From Clostridium sp. K4410.MGS-306 (GTDB lineage Bacteria > Cyanobacteriota > Vampirovibrionia > Gastranaerophilales > Gastranaerophilaceae): DNA of 64,000 bases. A program made the translations under genes and the position numbers. This document shows positions 24,832 to 34,085 of the stretch, piece by piece. The stretch covers positions 124,001 to 188,000 of the forward strand of contig LARD01000004.1 of NCBI GenBank assembly GCA_000980375.1, read 5' to 3'. The stretch's first letter is position 1; each line of letters starts with the position of its first letter. Below the pieces are notes generated by a model that did no database searches, was not told where the DNA came from, and worked only from the letters and a program-made list of their open reading frames with translations.

Positions 24832-25905
24832 ATGGAAATAAAAAATAATCAAAATAAAGACATCAAAGAGCAGCTTCTTGAACAAATAACAAAGAACCCT
24901 GCTGATGAAAAAAACTATGAAGAATTGAGCAAAATATATATTGCTGAACAAAATTATGAAGAGGCATTAGGGCTATATGAAGCTTTGCTCAATGTTAACC
25001 CTCTAAACGCACAGGCTCTTATCAACGCTGGCAGTTTAAATTTCTATTTCAGAAATATTGATAAATCGATTGATTATTATTCAAGAGCAGCTGAAATAGA
25101 ATCAAAGAGTTTTTCTATTTATATGAACCTCGGCAATGCATATGCCGAATTGAACAATTTTGAACAGGCAATGAAAAACTATACAAAAGCGCTGGAGCTG
25201 GAATCAAACAGTGCACCTTTGTATAACGCAATCGGCCTTTTGTATCAGGATAACAAAGATTTTTTGAGTGCAATTGTCTACTATGACAAGGCTATAGCAC
25301 TGGATGACAAAGACCCTGAAAACTTTATAAACAAAGCCAGTGCACAAATGTCTATGCACATGTACAGAGAAGCTGTAAAATCCTTGAAAAAAGCTGTTTC
25401 TCTTGATTCAAAAAATCTTAAGGCTCTTATTTGCATGGCAAACTGCTATTCATCCTTAAGAGATTTTGAAAATGCTGATAAGACATTTGAAAAATGCTAC
25501 AAAGTAGATAACAGAGTCTATCAGGTTTATGTGTGCCATGCGATTTCTTACTCTGATGCAAATAGAATAGACATGGCAATCAGTAAGTATAAAGAAGCGA
25601 TAGAAGTTGCTCCTGATATGCCCAATGCTTATATTTTGCTGGGTAATATTTATGTTGACAGAAGAATGTATCTTGAAGCTCTTGACTGCTACAAAAAAGC
25701 TTCTCAAATTCAACCTCAAGACGCAAAAACATATACCTTCATCGGCAATACATACTTTATGCTTGATGATTTAACAAATGCGATTTACACTTACCGCAGT
25801 GCATTGAAATGTAATGAAGAATCTATTGAAAACAAACTTGTTTACATAGAAATTTTGCAGGAATACATAAAGAGAAAAGAAGCTGATACACAGGCTGTAT
25901 CTTAG
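24832..25905 (+). CDS. TPR-repeat protein
   Basis: 357 residues made of about nine tetratricopeptide repeats from residue 30 to 345, each with the W/L-G-A-Y-A-P pattern (for example AEINNFEQAMKNYTKALELE-like units, LLGNIYVDRRMYLEALDCYK). It has no signal peptide and is cytoplasmic by sequence. TPR proteins are protein-interaction scaffolds. It heads a tightly spaced operon with a Tic20-like membrane protein (15 bp), a metY-type gene (3 bp) and apt (32 bp). The start has a -10-like box 6 bases upstream rather than a ribosome site. Confidence 0.88.
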   Translation: MEIKNNQNKDIKEQLLEQITKNPADEKNYEELSKIYIAEQNYEEALGLYEALLNVNPLNAQALINAGSLNFYFRNIDKSIDYYSRAAEIESKSFSIYMNLGNAYAELNNFEQAMKNYTKALELESNSAPLYNAIGLLYQDNKDFLSAIVYYDKAIALDDKDPENFINKASAQMSMHMYREAVKSLKKAVSLDSKNLKALICMANCYSSLRDFENADKTFEKCYKVDNRVYQVYVCHAISYSDANRIDMAISKYKEAIEVAPDMPNAYILLGNIYVDRRMYLEALDCYKKASQIQPQDAKTYTFIGNTYFMLDDLTNAIYTYRSALKCNEESIENKLVYIEILQEYIKRKEADTQAVS

Positions 25906-25920
25906 TTTCGGGAGAAGAAA

Positions 25921-26340
25921 TTGGCAGTTCCGAGATATAACTCACCATCACTTTTTGAAAAATTGGTTGCCAGTGCATCGTATATTTTTCCGCTGGTCGG
26001 TTTTGTTTTTGTAATAATTACCGCACTTTTGAAAAAAGATATGAAAGCATTTTTAAAATATCACATTTTTCAGTCCATTTTTATTGCGTTTACTCTATGG
26101 ATAGTAGTGTCAGGGCTTGGTTTTTTGATGAAATTCGTGAGCTATATCCCTGGTGTTAAAAATGTCGTGGGGATTATTACATTTTTCCTCAACACACCTT
26201 TGTTCTATGGCTTTTCTATAATAACTTTTTTATACTTTTTATTTGTTATTTATTTGATTATCGGAGTATTAAGAGGTTCAGACAGTTATGTGCCGTGGAT
26301 ATCCGATGTTATCAAAACTAACCTGAGAGGGCAGATTTAG
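25921..26340 (+). CDS. Tic20/DUF4870-like four-helix membrane protein
   Basis: 139 residues with four hydrophobic segments (about 18-36, 45-68, 75-95, 98-122). The pattern SYIFPLVGFVFVI, then DMKAFLKYHIFQSIFIAF, and the C-terminal SDSYVPWISDVIKTNLRG-type ending recalls the cyanobacterial Tic20-like family; DUF4870 is an alternative. Cyanobacterial relatives of Tic20 are of uncertain function, and their plastid descendants are in the protein import channel. The start is TTG at 25921 with GGGAGAAG upstream; no suitable ATG exists before the first helix. It lies between the TPR gene and the sulfhydrylase gene in one operon. Confidence 0.6.
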   Translation: MAVPRYNSPSLFEKLVASASYIFPLVGFVFVIITALLKKDMKAFLKYHIFQSIFIAFTLWIVVSGLGFLMKFVSYIPGVKNVVGIITFFLNTPLFYGFSIITFLYFLFVIYLIIGVLRGSDSYVPWISDVIKTNLRGQI

Positions 26341-26343
26341 TAT

Positions 26344-27606
26344 ATGAAATTTGATAGTATTGCAGTACAGGGTTTTCATCAAGCAAAAGATAACAGGCAT
26401 TGTATACCCGTACCGATTTACCAGACAACGGCTTTTGACTTTGATAATGTGCAATATGCCGCTGATTTGTTTGACCTGAAAACTTCCGGTGATATTTATA
26501 CAAGAATATCAAACCCCACAACACAGGTGCTGGAAGAACGTGTGGCTGCTCTTGAAGGCGGCGTAGGTGCTCTGGCTGTGTCTTCCGGACAAGCTGCATC
26601 ATTGATTGCTGTTTTAAATATTGCAAAGGCCGGTGATGATGTTGTTGCGTCTTCAACTTTGTACGGCGGGACATTCAATCTTTTGCATTCAACATTAAGA
26701 AAATTAGGCATCAACACTATTTTTGTTGAAGGCGAAACATATGAAGATTACGAAAAGGCAATAACTCCAAAAACAAAATGTCTTTTTACAGAAATGGTGG
26801 GCAATCCAAAATTAAATGTGCTGGATATAGAAGCTGCTGCAAAAGCTGCTCACAAACATAGTATCCCGCTGATTGTAGACAATACCGTACCGTCTCCTTA
26901 TCTGTGCAGTCCTTTTGAATGGGGTGCGGATATAATTGTTCATTCTTTGACAAAATATATCTCCGGCCACGGAAACTCAATGGGCGGAATGATTGTGGAT
27001 TCAGGCAGTTTTGACTGGAAGGCTTCGGGCAAGTTTCCTGACCTTGTCGAGCCGGATGAAAGCTATCACGGCTTGAGCTACACGGAATCCTTTGGCAAAG
27101 CTGCATTTATTGTAAAAGCAAGAGGCCAGCTTTTAAGAGATTTTGGTTCCTGCATCAGTCCTTTTAATTCTTACCTGACCTTATTAGGGCTGGAGACACT
27201 GCATTTGAGAATGCAAAGAGTCTCTGATACGGCTCTTAAGGTTGCACAACACCTTAAAAATCATCCTCAAATTGCCTGGGTAAATTACCCCGGACTTGAG
27301 GACAGCCAGTATTATTCGCTTGTAAAAAAATATATGCCAAAAGGAGCGTCATCCATAATAAGCTTTGGTATAAAAGGCGGAAGGGATGCCGGTATAAAAT
27401 TTATAGAAAATGTAAAACTTTTAATTCATGCAACAAATATTGGTGATTCCCGCTCGATTATTACTTATCCTTGTTTGACCACGCACAGGCAGCTAAACGA
27501 TGAGCAGCTCAAGGCTTGCGGTATTTCCGATGATTTTATGCGTCTGTCTGTTGGTCTTGAGGATGTTGATGATATAATAAATAATATTGAGCAGGCAATA
27601 GAATAA
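26344..27606 (+). CDS. metY: O-acetylhomoserine sulfhydrylase (Cys/Met metabolism PLP enzyme)
   Basis: 420-residue PLP enzyme of the Cys/Met metabolism family. It makes homocysteine from O-acetylhomoserine and sulfide in direct-sulfurylation methionine synthesis. Key segments: PIYQTTAFDF and YTRISNPTTQVLEERVAALE near the N-terminus, SSGQAASL (PLP phosphate contact), the Asp in LIVDNTVPSPYL, and the PLP-lysine motif HSLTKYISGHGNSMGG (about residues 200-215). The length and the Tyr-Thr-Arg-Ile motif favour MetY over MetB or MetC, but closely related lyases cannot be fully excluded. It lies 3 bp after the Tic20-like gene. Confidence 0.9.
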   Translation: MKFDSIAVQGFHQAKDNRHCIPVPIYQTTAFDFDNVQYAADLFDLKTSGDIYTRISNPTTQVLEERVAALEGGVGALAVSSGQAASLIAVLNIAKAGDDVVASSTLYGGTFNLLHSTLRKLGINTIFVEGETYEDYEKAITPKTKCLFTEMVGNPKLNVLDIEAAAKAAHKHSIPLIVDNTVPSPYLCSPFEWGADIIVHSLTKYISGHGNSMGGMIVDSGSFDWKASGKFPDLVEPDESYHGLSYTESFGKAAFIVKARGQLLRDFGSCISPFNSYLTLLGLETLHLRMQRVSDTALKVAQHLKNHPQIAWVNYPGLEDSQYYSLVKKYMPKGASSIISFGIKGGRDAGIKFIENVKLLIHATNIGDSRSIITYPCLTTHRQLNDEQLKACGISDDFMRLSVGLEDVDDIINNIEQAIE

Positions 27607-27638
27607 TTTATAGATAAAGAAAAGGAATATGAAAAAAG

Positions 27639-28166
27639 ATGCAAAGTTACGTTCAATCAAAGGTTAGAGACATTGTTGATTTCCCTAAAAAAGGAATTGT
27701 TTTCAGAGATATTACAACAGCCGTAAAAGACCCGAAGGCTCTAAAATTTATGATTGACTTTTTGACAGAGCAATTTGAAGATAAAAAAATTGATTATGTT
27801 GCAGGTGTTGAATCAAGAGGCTTTGTGTTTGGCTCTGCTCTTGCTTACAACCTCGGTGCAGGTTTTATCATGGTAAGAAAACCCGGCAAATTGCCTGCTG
27901 ATGTAATTTCTCAAGAATATTCACTTGAATACGGTACTGATAAAATTGAAATCCATGCTGATGCTGTTGAACCCGGCAATAATGTGCTTGTTATAGACGA
28001 TTTGCTCGCTACAGGCGGTACTGTTGACGCTGCTTGCAAACTTCTTAAAAAAGCAGGTGCAAATGTTGTGGGTGCGGGCTTTATCATTGAGCTTTCCGAC
28101 CTTGGCGGAAGAGAAAAACTCAAAGATATTGAAGTTACTTCAATGATTCAGTACAAAGGCCTTTAA
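27639..28166 (+). CDS. apt: Adenine phosphoribosyltransferase
   Basis: 175 residues, typical Apt length. This purine-salvage enzyme joins adenine and PRPP to form AMP. The N-terminal RDIVDFPKKGIVFRDIT, the flexible-loop region KPGKLPADVISQEYSLEYG and the PRPP-binding motif VLVIDDLLATGGTVDA (about residues 117-132) are all intact. It ends the TPR-Tic20-metY-apt operon and converges with the gene at 28170 (3 bp). The ATG at 27639 is favoured by homology; an ATG at 27629 opens only a 12-codon frame. Confidence 0.95.
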   Translation: MQSYVQSKVRDIVDFPKKGIVFRDITTAVKDPKALKFMIDFLTEQFEDKKIDYVAGVESRGFVFGSALAYNLGAGFIMVRKPGKLPADVISQEYSLEYGTDKIEIHADAVEPGNNVLVIDDLLATGGTVDAACKLLKKAGANVVGAGFIIELSDLGGREKLKDIEVTSMIQYKGL

Positions 28167-28169
28167 TTT

Positions 28170-28982
28170 TTAGTCATTGGCCAGCTTTGATTTTGTTTCG
28201 ATAAACAGATTCATAAGCTCAATATCGTCATAATCTATATAAGCCATTTGAAACAGGTTTTTTCCTGCTTTAACGGTTATCTGGTTGTCTGCCTTTGGCT
28301 TGATTAAATTACGCGGTATTTTAATCTGCTGATTGTCTCCGTTAAGGTTCAACTCTGCAATCATGTTTCCGTTAAAAAATATCTGCGGAGGAGACGCATA
28401 GGTTGTAGTGACCTTGGATTGTCCCATATCTCTGGCCATTTTTGTGTCTATTCCTATAACAGAGCCAATGACGAGGTATGCGTCTTCGTTTGGCGGAAGG
28501 TTTCCTACTTTAAAACTTTTTGTATAAAAAGGTCCTATGGCTTTAATTCTGAATTCTGCTGCGTTGGCGGAATTTTCAGAGTAGTTGTCATCACCTATGT
28601 GATACATATTTTTGTCGATAATAATATCGTGGGGATTTGTTTTTTCAATACCAACAACAATGGGTTTTGATAATGACCGGCCGTCAACTGTCAGGGAAAA
28701 AGGCTTGTATCCGTCCTTTTGCACAGACATGATAGTTGGCGCATCTATTTTTGCACCGAGAGAGAATCTGCCTTCGTTGTCAGTTTTTGTTTTGTATCCT
28801 TTTGATGGCAAGCTTACATCAGCCTGTGATACGGGTGATTGGGTGCGTGAGTCAATGACTTGATTGTAGTCTCCCACTCCGTTTTTTTCTATGTTTCCGT
28901 TTATCGCTGCGCTTGTTTGCAGGCATGGAATACATAAAGACAGGGCCAGAGCACAAACTCCTAATATCTTAAATTTGTTCAT
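28170..28982 (-). CDS. Secreted protein with carboxypeptidase-regulatory-like domain
   Basis: 270 residues with a clear signal peptide (about 1-26, ending QTSA). Residues about 40-105 look like a CarboxypepD_reg beta sandwich (VIDSRTQSPVSQADVSLPSK, DNEGRFSLGA, VQKDGYKPFSLTV). A second beta-rich domain follows (about 120-255) with a jelly-roll feel, ending in YIDYDDIELMNLFIE. Such proteins are often cell-surface or periplasmic carbohydrate or protein binders. GGGAGGA precedes the ATG. No neighbour clarifies its role. Confidence 0.72.
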   Translation of the reverse strand: MNKFKILGVCALALSLCIPCLQTSAAINGNIEKNGVGDYNQVIDSRTQSPVSQADVSLPSKGYKTKTDNEGRFSLGAKIDAPTIMSVQKDGYKPFSLTVDGRSLSKPIVVGIEKTNPHDIIIDKNMYHIGDDNYSENSANAAEFRIKAIGPFYTKSFKVGNLPPNEDAYLVIGSVIGIDTKMARDMGQSKVTTTYASPPQIFFNGNMIAELNLNGDNQQIKIPRNLIKPKADNQITVKAGKNLFQMAYIDYDDIELMNLFIETKSKLAND

Positions 28983-29071
28983 TTTATCCTCCCGATTTTA
29001 TTTCTTATTTGACAATTTTAAATAAAATCAGAAGATGAACTATGCCACACACGGGCTAATCTTTTTGTATA

Positions 29072-30679
29072 CTATTCCCCTCTTGGCAGCAAAGTACAGC
29101 CTGTGTTGGGGTTGTATTCGCATATGCAGTTTTTGCCGTTGTTTTTGGCGTTGTATAAAGCAACGTCTGCAAGCTCAATCAGAGTTTGCTCATCAAGTGC
29201 GCAAGACGGGTATTCACTCATACCAATACTGACTGTCGGACAAATATAGATGTCGTCTTTTACATTGATTTTTATGTTGCTAATATTTTTTCTTATTCTT
29301 TCTGCAATGATTTTTGCGTCTGTAATATTTGTTTCAGGCAGGATAACAGTAAACTCTTCACCGCCGTATCTTGAGGCAATGTCAATCTTACGGACTGTTT
29401 GAGCAATACAGCTGGCAATTTCTCTTAAAACCTGGTCGCCTACAGGGTGGCCGTAGGTGTCGTTTACGCTCTTGAAGTTGTCAATATCCATCATCAACAG
29501 GGTCATTTCATGGTTGTATCTGGAGGAACGTTTAATTTCGTTTTCAAGCAATGTATAGAAATGTCTGTAAATATATAACTTTGTAAGACCGTCTTTTGTT
29601 GCAAGCTCGTATAATTTTGCGTTGTCTATGGCAATAGCTGCCTGATTTGCAAGTGCTTCAATAAACTCTAAATCCTGTTTGTTAAACAGTTTTCCGTTTA
29701 GCTTATTTGTAATGTTGATAACCCCTATCGGCTCGCCTTTGGCAATCAAAGGCACGCACAAAAGCGAATTAACATTGAGCTCCTGTCCGTTATCTATGAA
29801 TCTCGGGTCATTCTGGCCGAGGTTTGAGATTATGGATTTTTTCTCAACAAATACCGTACCTGCAATGCCCTCGCCCACTTTGATTTTTGAGCATTCTATA
29901 AGACCGTTGTTGATTTCTGTTTCAAGATTTTTGTCAGCCAGGCCGTAAACAACTTTTGTTTGCAAAACGTTTTCTGCAAAGTTGTAAAGCATTAAAGAGC
30001 CTTTTTCCGCGTCAATTGTCTCAAGCGCTTTATTCAAAATAACACGCAAAAGTCGTTTGAGGTCGTCAATAAAATTAACAGCCTGCGAAATATTGTACAA
30101 AATTGAAATATTATGCAGTGATTTTTGAAGCTTTTTAAGGTCGTTTTCTTGATCTCTTCTTTTGATGTATTTGATAAGAATCGGGCCAATGTAGTTAAAA
30201 ACTTTTGAAAGATAGTGCAAATCTTCGCTGCTGAAATTTGTACCGTCTGTTTTTGTACCGATTGAGCAGATAAAGTATGGTGTTGAATCTTTTTGAAAAA
30301 GTTTAAAATAAGAGCTGTGAAGGTTATCCAGTCCGTATTTTTCCCAGAATGAACGGTATATTGGACGGCCGGCATCATCAGATACTTTGATGAATTCGTT
30401 TTTGTTTAAAACTTCCCAGAAACCTTCTTCATCGTTTTCAAACTGAAAAAATTCCTGATCATCAGATTTTTGGCTTGCAACCATGTAATAAACTTTGTCA
30501 TGGTTAATAAAAAATCTGACATTTTCAATGCTCAAGGCTTCTGTAATAAAACCTGTCACTTTTTCTATTAAGTCCTCAATAGAGTCAGCCTGTGTGGCGA
30601 TAATGCTTAATTCAAACAGGCTGTTAAGGTCATAGAAATTTTTTTGTAGTGTGGTTATTTTATCCGACAGATTTTCCAT
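29072..30679 (-). CDS. GAF-GAF-GGDEF diguanylate cyclase
   Basis: 535-residue c-di-GMP synthase. Two GAF-like sensory domains (about residues 8-155 and 195-350) precede a GGDEF domain (about 365-528). The active site is SRYGGEEFTVIL, with the metal-binding DIDNFKSVNDTYGH. An RxxD inhibitory site (RKID) lies 5 residues before GGEEF, so product feedback is expected. There are no membrane segments. I use the ATG at 30679 because TAAAAT ends 7 bases upstream with TTGAAT 17 bases further, which leaves no room for the in-frame TTG at 30715; the message would be leaderless. Confidence 0.92.
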   Translation of the reverse strand: MENLSDKITTLQKNFYDLNSLFELSIIATQADSIEDLIEKVTGFITEALSIENVRFFINHDKVYYMVASQKSDDQEFFQFENDEEGFWEVLNKNEFIKVSDDAGRPIYRSFWEKYGLDNLHSSYFKLFQKDSTPYFICSIGTKTDGTNFSSEDLHYLSKVFNYIGPILIKYIKRRDQENDLKKLQKSLHNISILYNISQAVNFIDDLKRLLRVILNKALETIDAEKGSLMLYNFAENVLQTKVVYGLADKNLETEINNGLIECSKIKVGEGIAGTVFVEKKSIISNLGQNDPRFIDNGQELNVNSLLCVPLIAKGEPIGVINITNKLNGKLFNKQDLEFIEALANQAAIAIDNAKLYELATKDGLTKLYIYRHFYTLLENEIKRSSRYNHEMTLLMMDIDNFKSVNDTYGHPVGDQVLREIASCIAQTVRKIDIASRYGGEEFTVILPETNITDAKIIAERIRKNISNIKINVKDDIYICPTVSIGMSEYPSCALDEQTLIELADVALYNAKNNGKNCICEYNPNTGCTLLPRGE

Positions 30680-30686
30680 AATAACT

Positions 30687-30715
30687 ATTTTATTAGAATT
30701 TTTAGAATAATTCAA
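30687..30715 (-). promoter_or_regulatory. Leaderless promoter of the diguanylate cyclase gene
   Basis: On the minus strand TTGAAT (30710-30715), a 17-base spacer and TAAAAT (30687-30692), ending 7 bases before the ATG at 30679. Confidence 0.6.
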
Positions 30716-30762
30716 TCAATTAAATAGAGTGGTTATTTTGTGTTTAAATTAAAATATTTTTC

Positions 30763-30791
30763 TTGTAAAACATCTTTTTTTGCGCTATTTT
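30763..30791 (+). promoter_or_regulatory. Promoter of the class II aldolase gene
   Basis: TTGTAA (30763-30768), a 17-base spacer and TATTTT (30786-30791), about 50 bases before the ATG. A good Shine-Dalgarno sequence (GAGGAGA) lies in the leader. Confidence 0.5.
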
Positions 30792-30840
30792 GGTGTTGAA
30801 TATGCGCAATGCATGAGTACAAAAGAGGAGAACTCAAAAA

Positions 30841-31800
30841 ATGGCAGAAAGAAAATTAGTTGGAACAAACGAAATGTTCAAAAAAGCATTAGCTGGCGGA
30901 TATGCTATCGGTGCTTACAACGTAAACAACATGGAAATTTTGCAAGCTATTGCCGAAGCTGCTGAAGAAACTCGCTCACCTATTATTTTGCAAGTTTCAG
31001 CAGGTGCAAGAAAATATGCTAACCAAACTTACCTTGTTAAACTTGTTGAAGCTGCATTGGCTACAACTACAGTACCTATCGCTTTACACTTAGACCACGG
31101 TGCTGATTTCGAAATTTGTAAAGCTTGTATCGACGGCGGTTTCTCATCAGTTATGATTGACGGTTCAAGATTTTCGTTTGAAGAAAACGTTGCAGTTACT
31201 AAAAAAGTTGTTGAATACGCTCACGAAAGAGGCGTTTCTGTAGAAGCTGAATTGGGTAAACTTGCAGGTGTTGAAGACGATGTTAATGTTGATGCTAAAG
31301 ACGCTAAATACACTAACGTTAAAGAAGCTGTTGAATTTGTAAAACAAACAGGCTGTGACTCTTTAGCTATTGCTATCGGTACATCTCACGGTGCTTACAA
31401 ATTCTCTGGCGAAGCTAAATTAGACTTTGACAGACTCAAAGAAATCAAAGATGCTTTGAAAGAAGCAGGTTTTGGCGATTATCCGATTGTATTGCACGGT
31501 TCTTCTTCAGTTCCTCAAGAGCTTGTTGAAAAATGCAACAAATACGGCGGAAACCTTCCTAACGCTCAAGGCGTACCTGAAGATATGCTTAACTATGCTT
31601 CTAAACACGGCGTTGCTAAAATCAACATCGATACAGACTTGAGATTGGCAATGACTTCTACAATCAGAGAATTCTTTGTAGAACACCCTGAAAAATTCGA
31701 CCCGAGAGAATACATGGGACCTGGCAGAACTGCTGTTAAAGAAATGGTTATGCACAAAATGAGAGACGTTTTGGGTACAGCCGGTCACGCTGATGACTAA
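30841..31800 (+). CDS. fba: Class II fructose-bisphosphate aldolase
   Basis: 319-residue zinc aldolase of glycolysis and gluconeogenesis that splits fructose-1,6-bisphosphate to DHAP and glyceraldehyde-3-phosphate. Zinc ligands are seen in HLDHGADFE (about residues 83-91), the His in IGTSHGAYKF (about 180-189) and LHGSSSVP (about 221-228). The phosphate-binding KINIDTDLRLA is present. The start ATG is preceded by GAGGAGA. Codon use is cleaner (GCT, GAA, AAA rich) than in neighbouring genes, as expected for high expression. A strong terminator follows. Confidence 0.96.
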   Translation: MAERKLVGTNEMFKKALAGGYAIGAYNVNNMEILQAIAEAAEETRSPIILQVSAGARKYANQTYLVKLVEAALATTTVPIALHLDHGADFEICKACIDGGFSSVMIDGSRFSFEENVAVTKKVVEYAHERGVSVEAELGKLAGVEDDVNVDAKDAKYTNVKEAVEFVKQTGCDSLAIAIGTSHGAYKFSGEAKLDFDRLKEIKDALKEAGFGDYPIVLHGSSSVPQELVEKCNKYGGNLPNAQGVPEDMLNYASKHGVAKINIDTDLRLAMTSTIREFFVEHPEKFDPREYMGPGRTAVKEMVMHKMRDVLGTAGHADD

Positions 31801-31820
31801 GTTTTAATACAAATAAACTT

Positions 31821-31857
31821 AAAAAACCGTTTTGAATTTTCAAAACGGTTTTTTTAT
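31821..31857 (+). terminator. Rho-independent terminator of fba
   Basis: Stem AACCGTTTTGAA/TTCAAAACGGTT followed by a T tract. The A run on the other side lets it also serve the convergent transglycosylase gene. Confidence 0.88.
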
Positions 31858-32651
31858 TATTTACTAGCAAGCACTTTGTGTATTGCATTTTGTTGGTTTA
31901 GTTTTTCGTATTTGTTAATGTCTTTCATTATCCTGCTTGCATAAGCATATTTGATGCTGGAGCTGTTGTAGTTAACAAGAGCGGTTCTTATATTGCCGCC
32001 GGACTCTCTCAAACGTGCTTCATACAACAACGCGCCTATTCTGAGATTGAGCAGAGAGTTTGTCTGTAAATCGTTATAAAGTTGTTTGGGGCTTTTATAT
32101 TTTGATGTTATGTTTTTTAATTTTTTGTGATAAAAATCAGGTCTCAAAAACATATCTTTAACAGTGATGCTTGTTATTTGCATCATACCTTTACCGTTTT
32201 TTGATATTATATCTTCTGTAAAATGTGATTCTTCTTTTGCTATACAAGCAATGTGCACAGGGTCAAGATCATATTCTCTTGCTACTTTTACAATATTTTG
32301 TGCAATTTTTTCTTTGTTTTCGGGGTGGGTAAAGTTTTTATCTTCTGTCATGATTTTTGTTACAACAGCTTTTTGTTGTTTTCTTAACAGGGAATCAGCT
32401 TTTCTTATCATTATTGAACGATTAATTTCCGCAAGTTTTTGTTGAGCACTGAACCAGTCTGTGGTGTGTTCTCGCGGCTTTAACTCAGGGACATGGGTAT
32501 TTAATACTTTTTCAAGTGCTAGTGTATCATTTTTCATAATCCCGCTGCCACCAAGTGCACCTGCGAGCTCAAGGCCGAATACACATTTTTTTGCTGCTTT
32601 TTTCATGGGGATTTTTCTTAGCAGCTGTACCCCATTTATTTTTTTAATCAT
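31857..32651 (-). CDS. Lytic transglycosylase (SLT, goose-type lysozyme-like fold)
   Basis: 264 residues. The C-terminal SLT domain (about residues 118-255) has the catalytic Glu in CIAKEESHF (about 138-146), the SKNGKGMMQIT block (usual SxxGAxGLMQ), and LNLRIGALLYEARLRE with the closing VNYNSSS. It cleaves peptidoglycan between MurNAc and GlcNAc. The N-terminus lacks a clean signal peptide but has a weak hydrophobic stretch (about 28-42), so export is uncertain. The usual Gly-Ala in the motif is Gly-Lys-Gly here. It is convergent with fba. Confidence 0.82.
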   Translation of the reverse strand: MIKKINGVQLLRKIPMKKAAKKCVFGLELAGALGGSGIMKNDTLALEKVLNTHVPELKPREHTTDWFSAQQKLAEINRSIMIRKADSLLRKQQKAVVTKIMTEDKNFTHPENKEKIAQNIVKVAREYDLDPVHIACIAKEESHFTEDIISKNGKGMMQITSITVKDMFLRPDFYHKKLKNITSKYKSPKQLYNDLQTNSLLNLRIGALLYEARLRESGGNIRTALVNYNSSSIKYAYASRIMKDINKYEKLNQQNAIHKVLASK

Positions 32652-32759
32652 GTTATTAATGTCTCTTTGTTTAAGTGATTTTTTTTAGCCTAAAAATTTT
32701 AGCACCAAGGTTTTGTTAATGCAATATAAACATAAGAGTGATTTTATTTGTTAAAAAAG

Positions 32760-32788
32760 TTGTTTTTATTGAATAAAGCACATATAAT
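32760..32788 (+). promoter_or_regulatory. Leaderless promoter of the histidine kinase gene
   Basis: TTGTTT (32760-32765), a 17-base spacer and a perfect TATAAT (32783-32788), ending 8 bases before the ATG at 32797. No Shine-Dalgarno sequence is present. Confidence 0.65.
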
Positions 32789-32796
32789 TAAACATT

Positions 32797-34083
32797 ATGG
32801 ATGAAAAATATAAAAATATACTGGGGAGAATTCCTGATATACTCTCGTCTGATGACGATTTAGAAAAAAATTTCGAAAAATCCGTTCTGGAATTTAAAGA
32901 AATTTTAGACTTTGATAATGCATATATTTGTTATCTCAATGCGGGTTGTGCAAATATTCAATTTCGCATGACTTATTCTGAAAGCGCACCTGTTGCACAG
33001 GATGAGAGCGTGATTAATTTTCCCGAGATATTAAAAACCAAGCTATATGAAAACAGCGTTTTTGTCTTTGATGAAGCTTCCAAATTTTTTAAAGCGTTAA
33101 ACCTTCAAAAAACAGACTCTTGTTTTATGCTTGCAAAACTAAATATTAGAGAAACAGTATTTGGGTTTATGCTTGTAACAAGGCATAAAAGTCTGCCTTT
33201 TACACAGGATGATGAGGAGCTTGCAAAAGCTTTTAGCGCACTTGTTTCTTATTCAATAAAAGATTCTGAACTCTCAAATGTATTCAAATTGCAATTAAGA
33301 GCTCTACAAGACAGCATTGTGGATAAAACAGAAGCCTATGCGACCATAAAAAAACAGAACGAAAAAATTCTTGCAGCTGACAAACTCAAAAATGAGTTTC
33401 TTGCAAATATTTCGCACGAGCTTCGTACTCCGTTAAATGCAATTATAGGTTTTTCCGAAGCGCTTTCAATGAAAATGTTCGGGCCTTTGAACGAAAAACA
33501 GGAAGAATACGTATCAGACATCCATGTCTCAGGCCTTCACCTTCTTGGCATGATTAACGAGATTCTGGAGCTTTCAAAAATCGAAGCCAAGGCAGTAAAG
33601 CTTGCTCTTTCCAGGTTTAATCTTCAAACTGCCCTAAATGAAGTTGTTAATATTGTACGCCCTCTTGCTAATAAAAAACATATTGAGCTTGAAAAAACAA
33701 CAAAAGACTTTTTGGAAATCGATGCGGATTATCAAAAGATTCAACAAATTTTGTACAATCTTTTAAGCAATGCCATAAAATTTACACCCGATAACGGAAA
33801 AATAGAAATAGGCTACACTCACAACGATGAAGATGTTCAGATTTTTGTTAAAGATAACGGTGTTGGCATAGACAAAAAATATGAAGGCAAAATTTTCGGC
33901 AAATTTGTACAGCTCAATAATGTGTATTCCAAAAAAGAAAGCTCAACAGGGCTGGGTTTGACCATTACAAAAGAGCTGGTAGAGCTCCATGGCGGAAAAA
34001 TATGGTTTGAAAGTACAGTCGGAAAAGGTACAACGTTTTACGTAAAACTTCCGCTTGTGCATGAGAAAAAACAGGAAGAATAG
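32797..34083 (+). CDS. Soluble sensor histidine kinase (GAF-like, HisKA, HATPase)
   Basis: 428 residues, no membrane helices. A GAF-like sensor (about residues 10-150) is followed by a coiled linker, HisKA with the phospho-acceptor His in FLANISHELRTPLNAIIGF (about 201-219), and an HATPase_c domain with the N box (YNLLSNAIKFTP), G1 (KDNGVGI), F (YEGKIFGKF) and G2 (STGLGLTI) boxes. It autophosphorylates and passes phosphate to a receiver, very probably the response regulator that begins 2 bp downstream. The signal sensed is unknown. Confidence 0.93.
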   Translation: MDEKYKNILGRIPDILSSDDDLEKNFEKSVLEFKEILDFDNAYICYLNAGCANIQFRMTYSESAPVAQDESVINFPEILKTKLYENSVFVFDEASKFFKALNLQKTDSCFMLAKLNIRETVFGFMLVTRHKSLPFTQDDEELAKAFSALVSYSIKDSELSNVFKLQLRALQDSIVDKTEAYATIKKQNEKILAADKLKNEFLANISHELRTPLNAIIGFSEALSMKMFGPLNEKQEEYVSDIHVSGLHLLGMINEILELSKIEAKAVKLALSRFNLQTALNEVVNIVRPLANKKHIELEKTTKDFLEIDADYQKIQQILYNLLSNAIKFTPDNGKIEIGYTHNDEDVQIFVKDNGVGIDKKYEGKIFGKFVQLNNVYSKKESSTGLGLTITKELVELHGGKIWFESTVGKGTTFYVKLPLVHEKKQEE

Positions 34084-34085
34084 AT

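Noticed and set aside
25906..26343. SAM riboswitch ahead of metY
   Set aside because: metY starts 3 bp after the preceding gene in an operon, so there is no room for a riboswitch.
27629..27667. 12-codon frame overlapping the apt start, possible leader peptide
   Set aside because: It is too short, has poor spacing to AAAGGA and lies inside an operon where apt simply follows metY.
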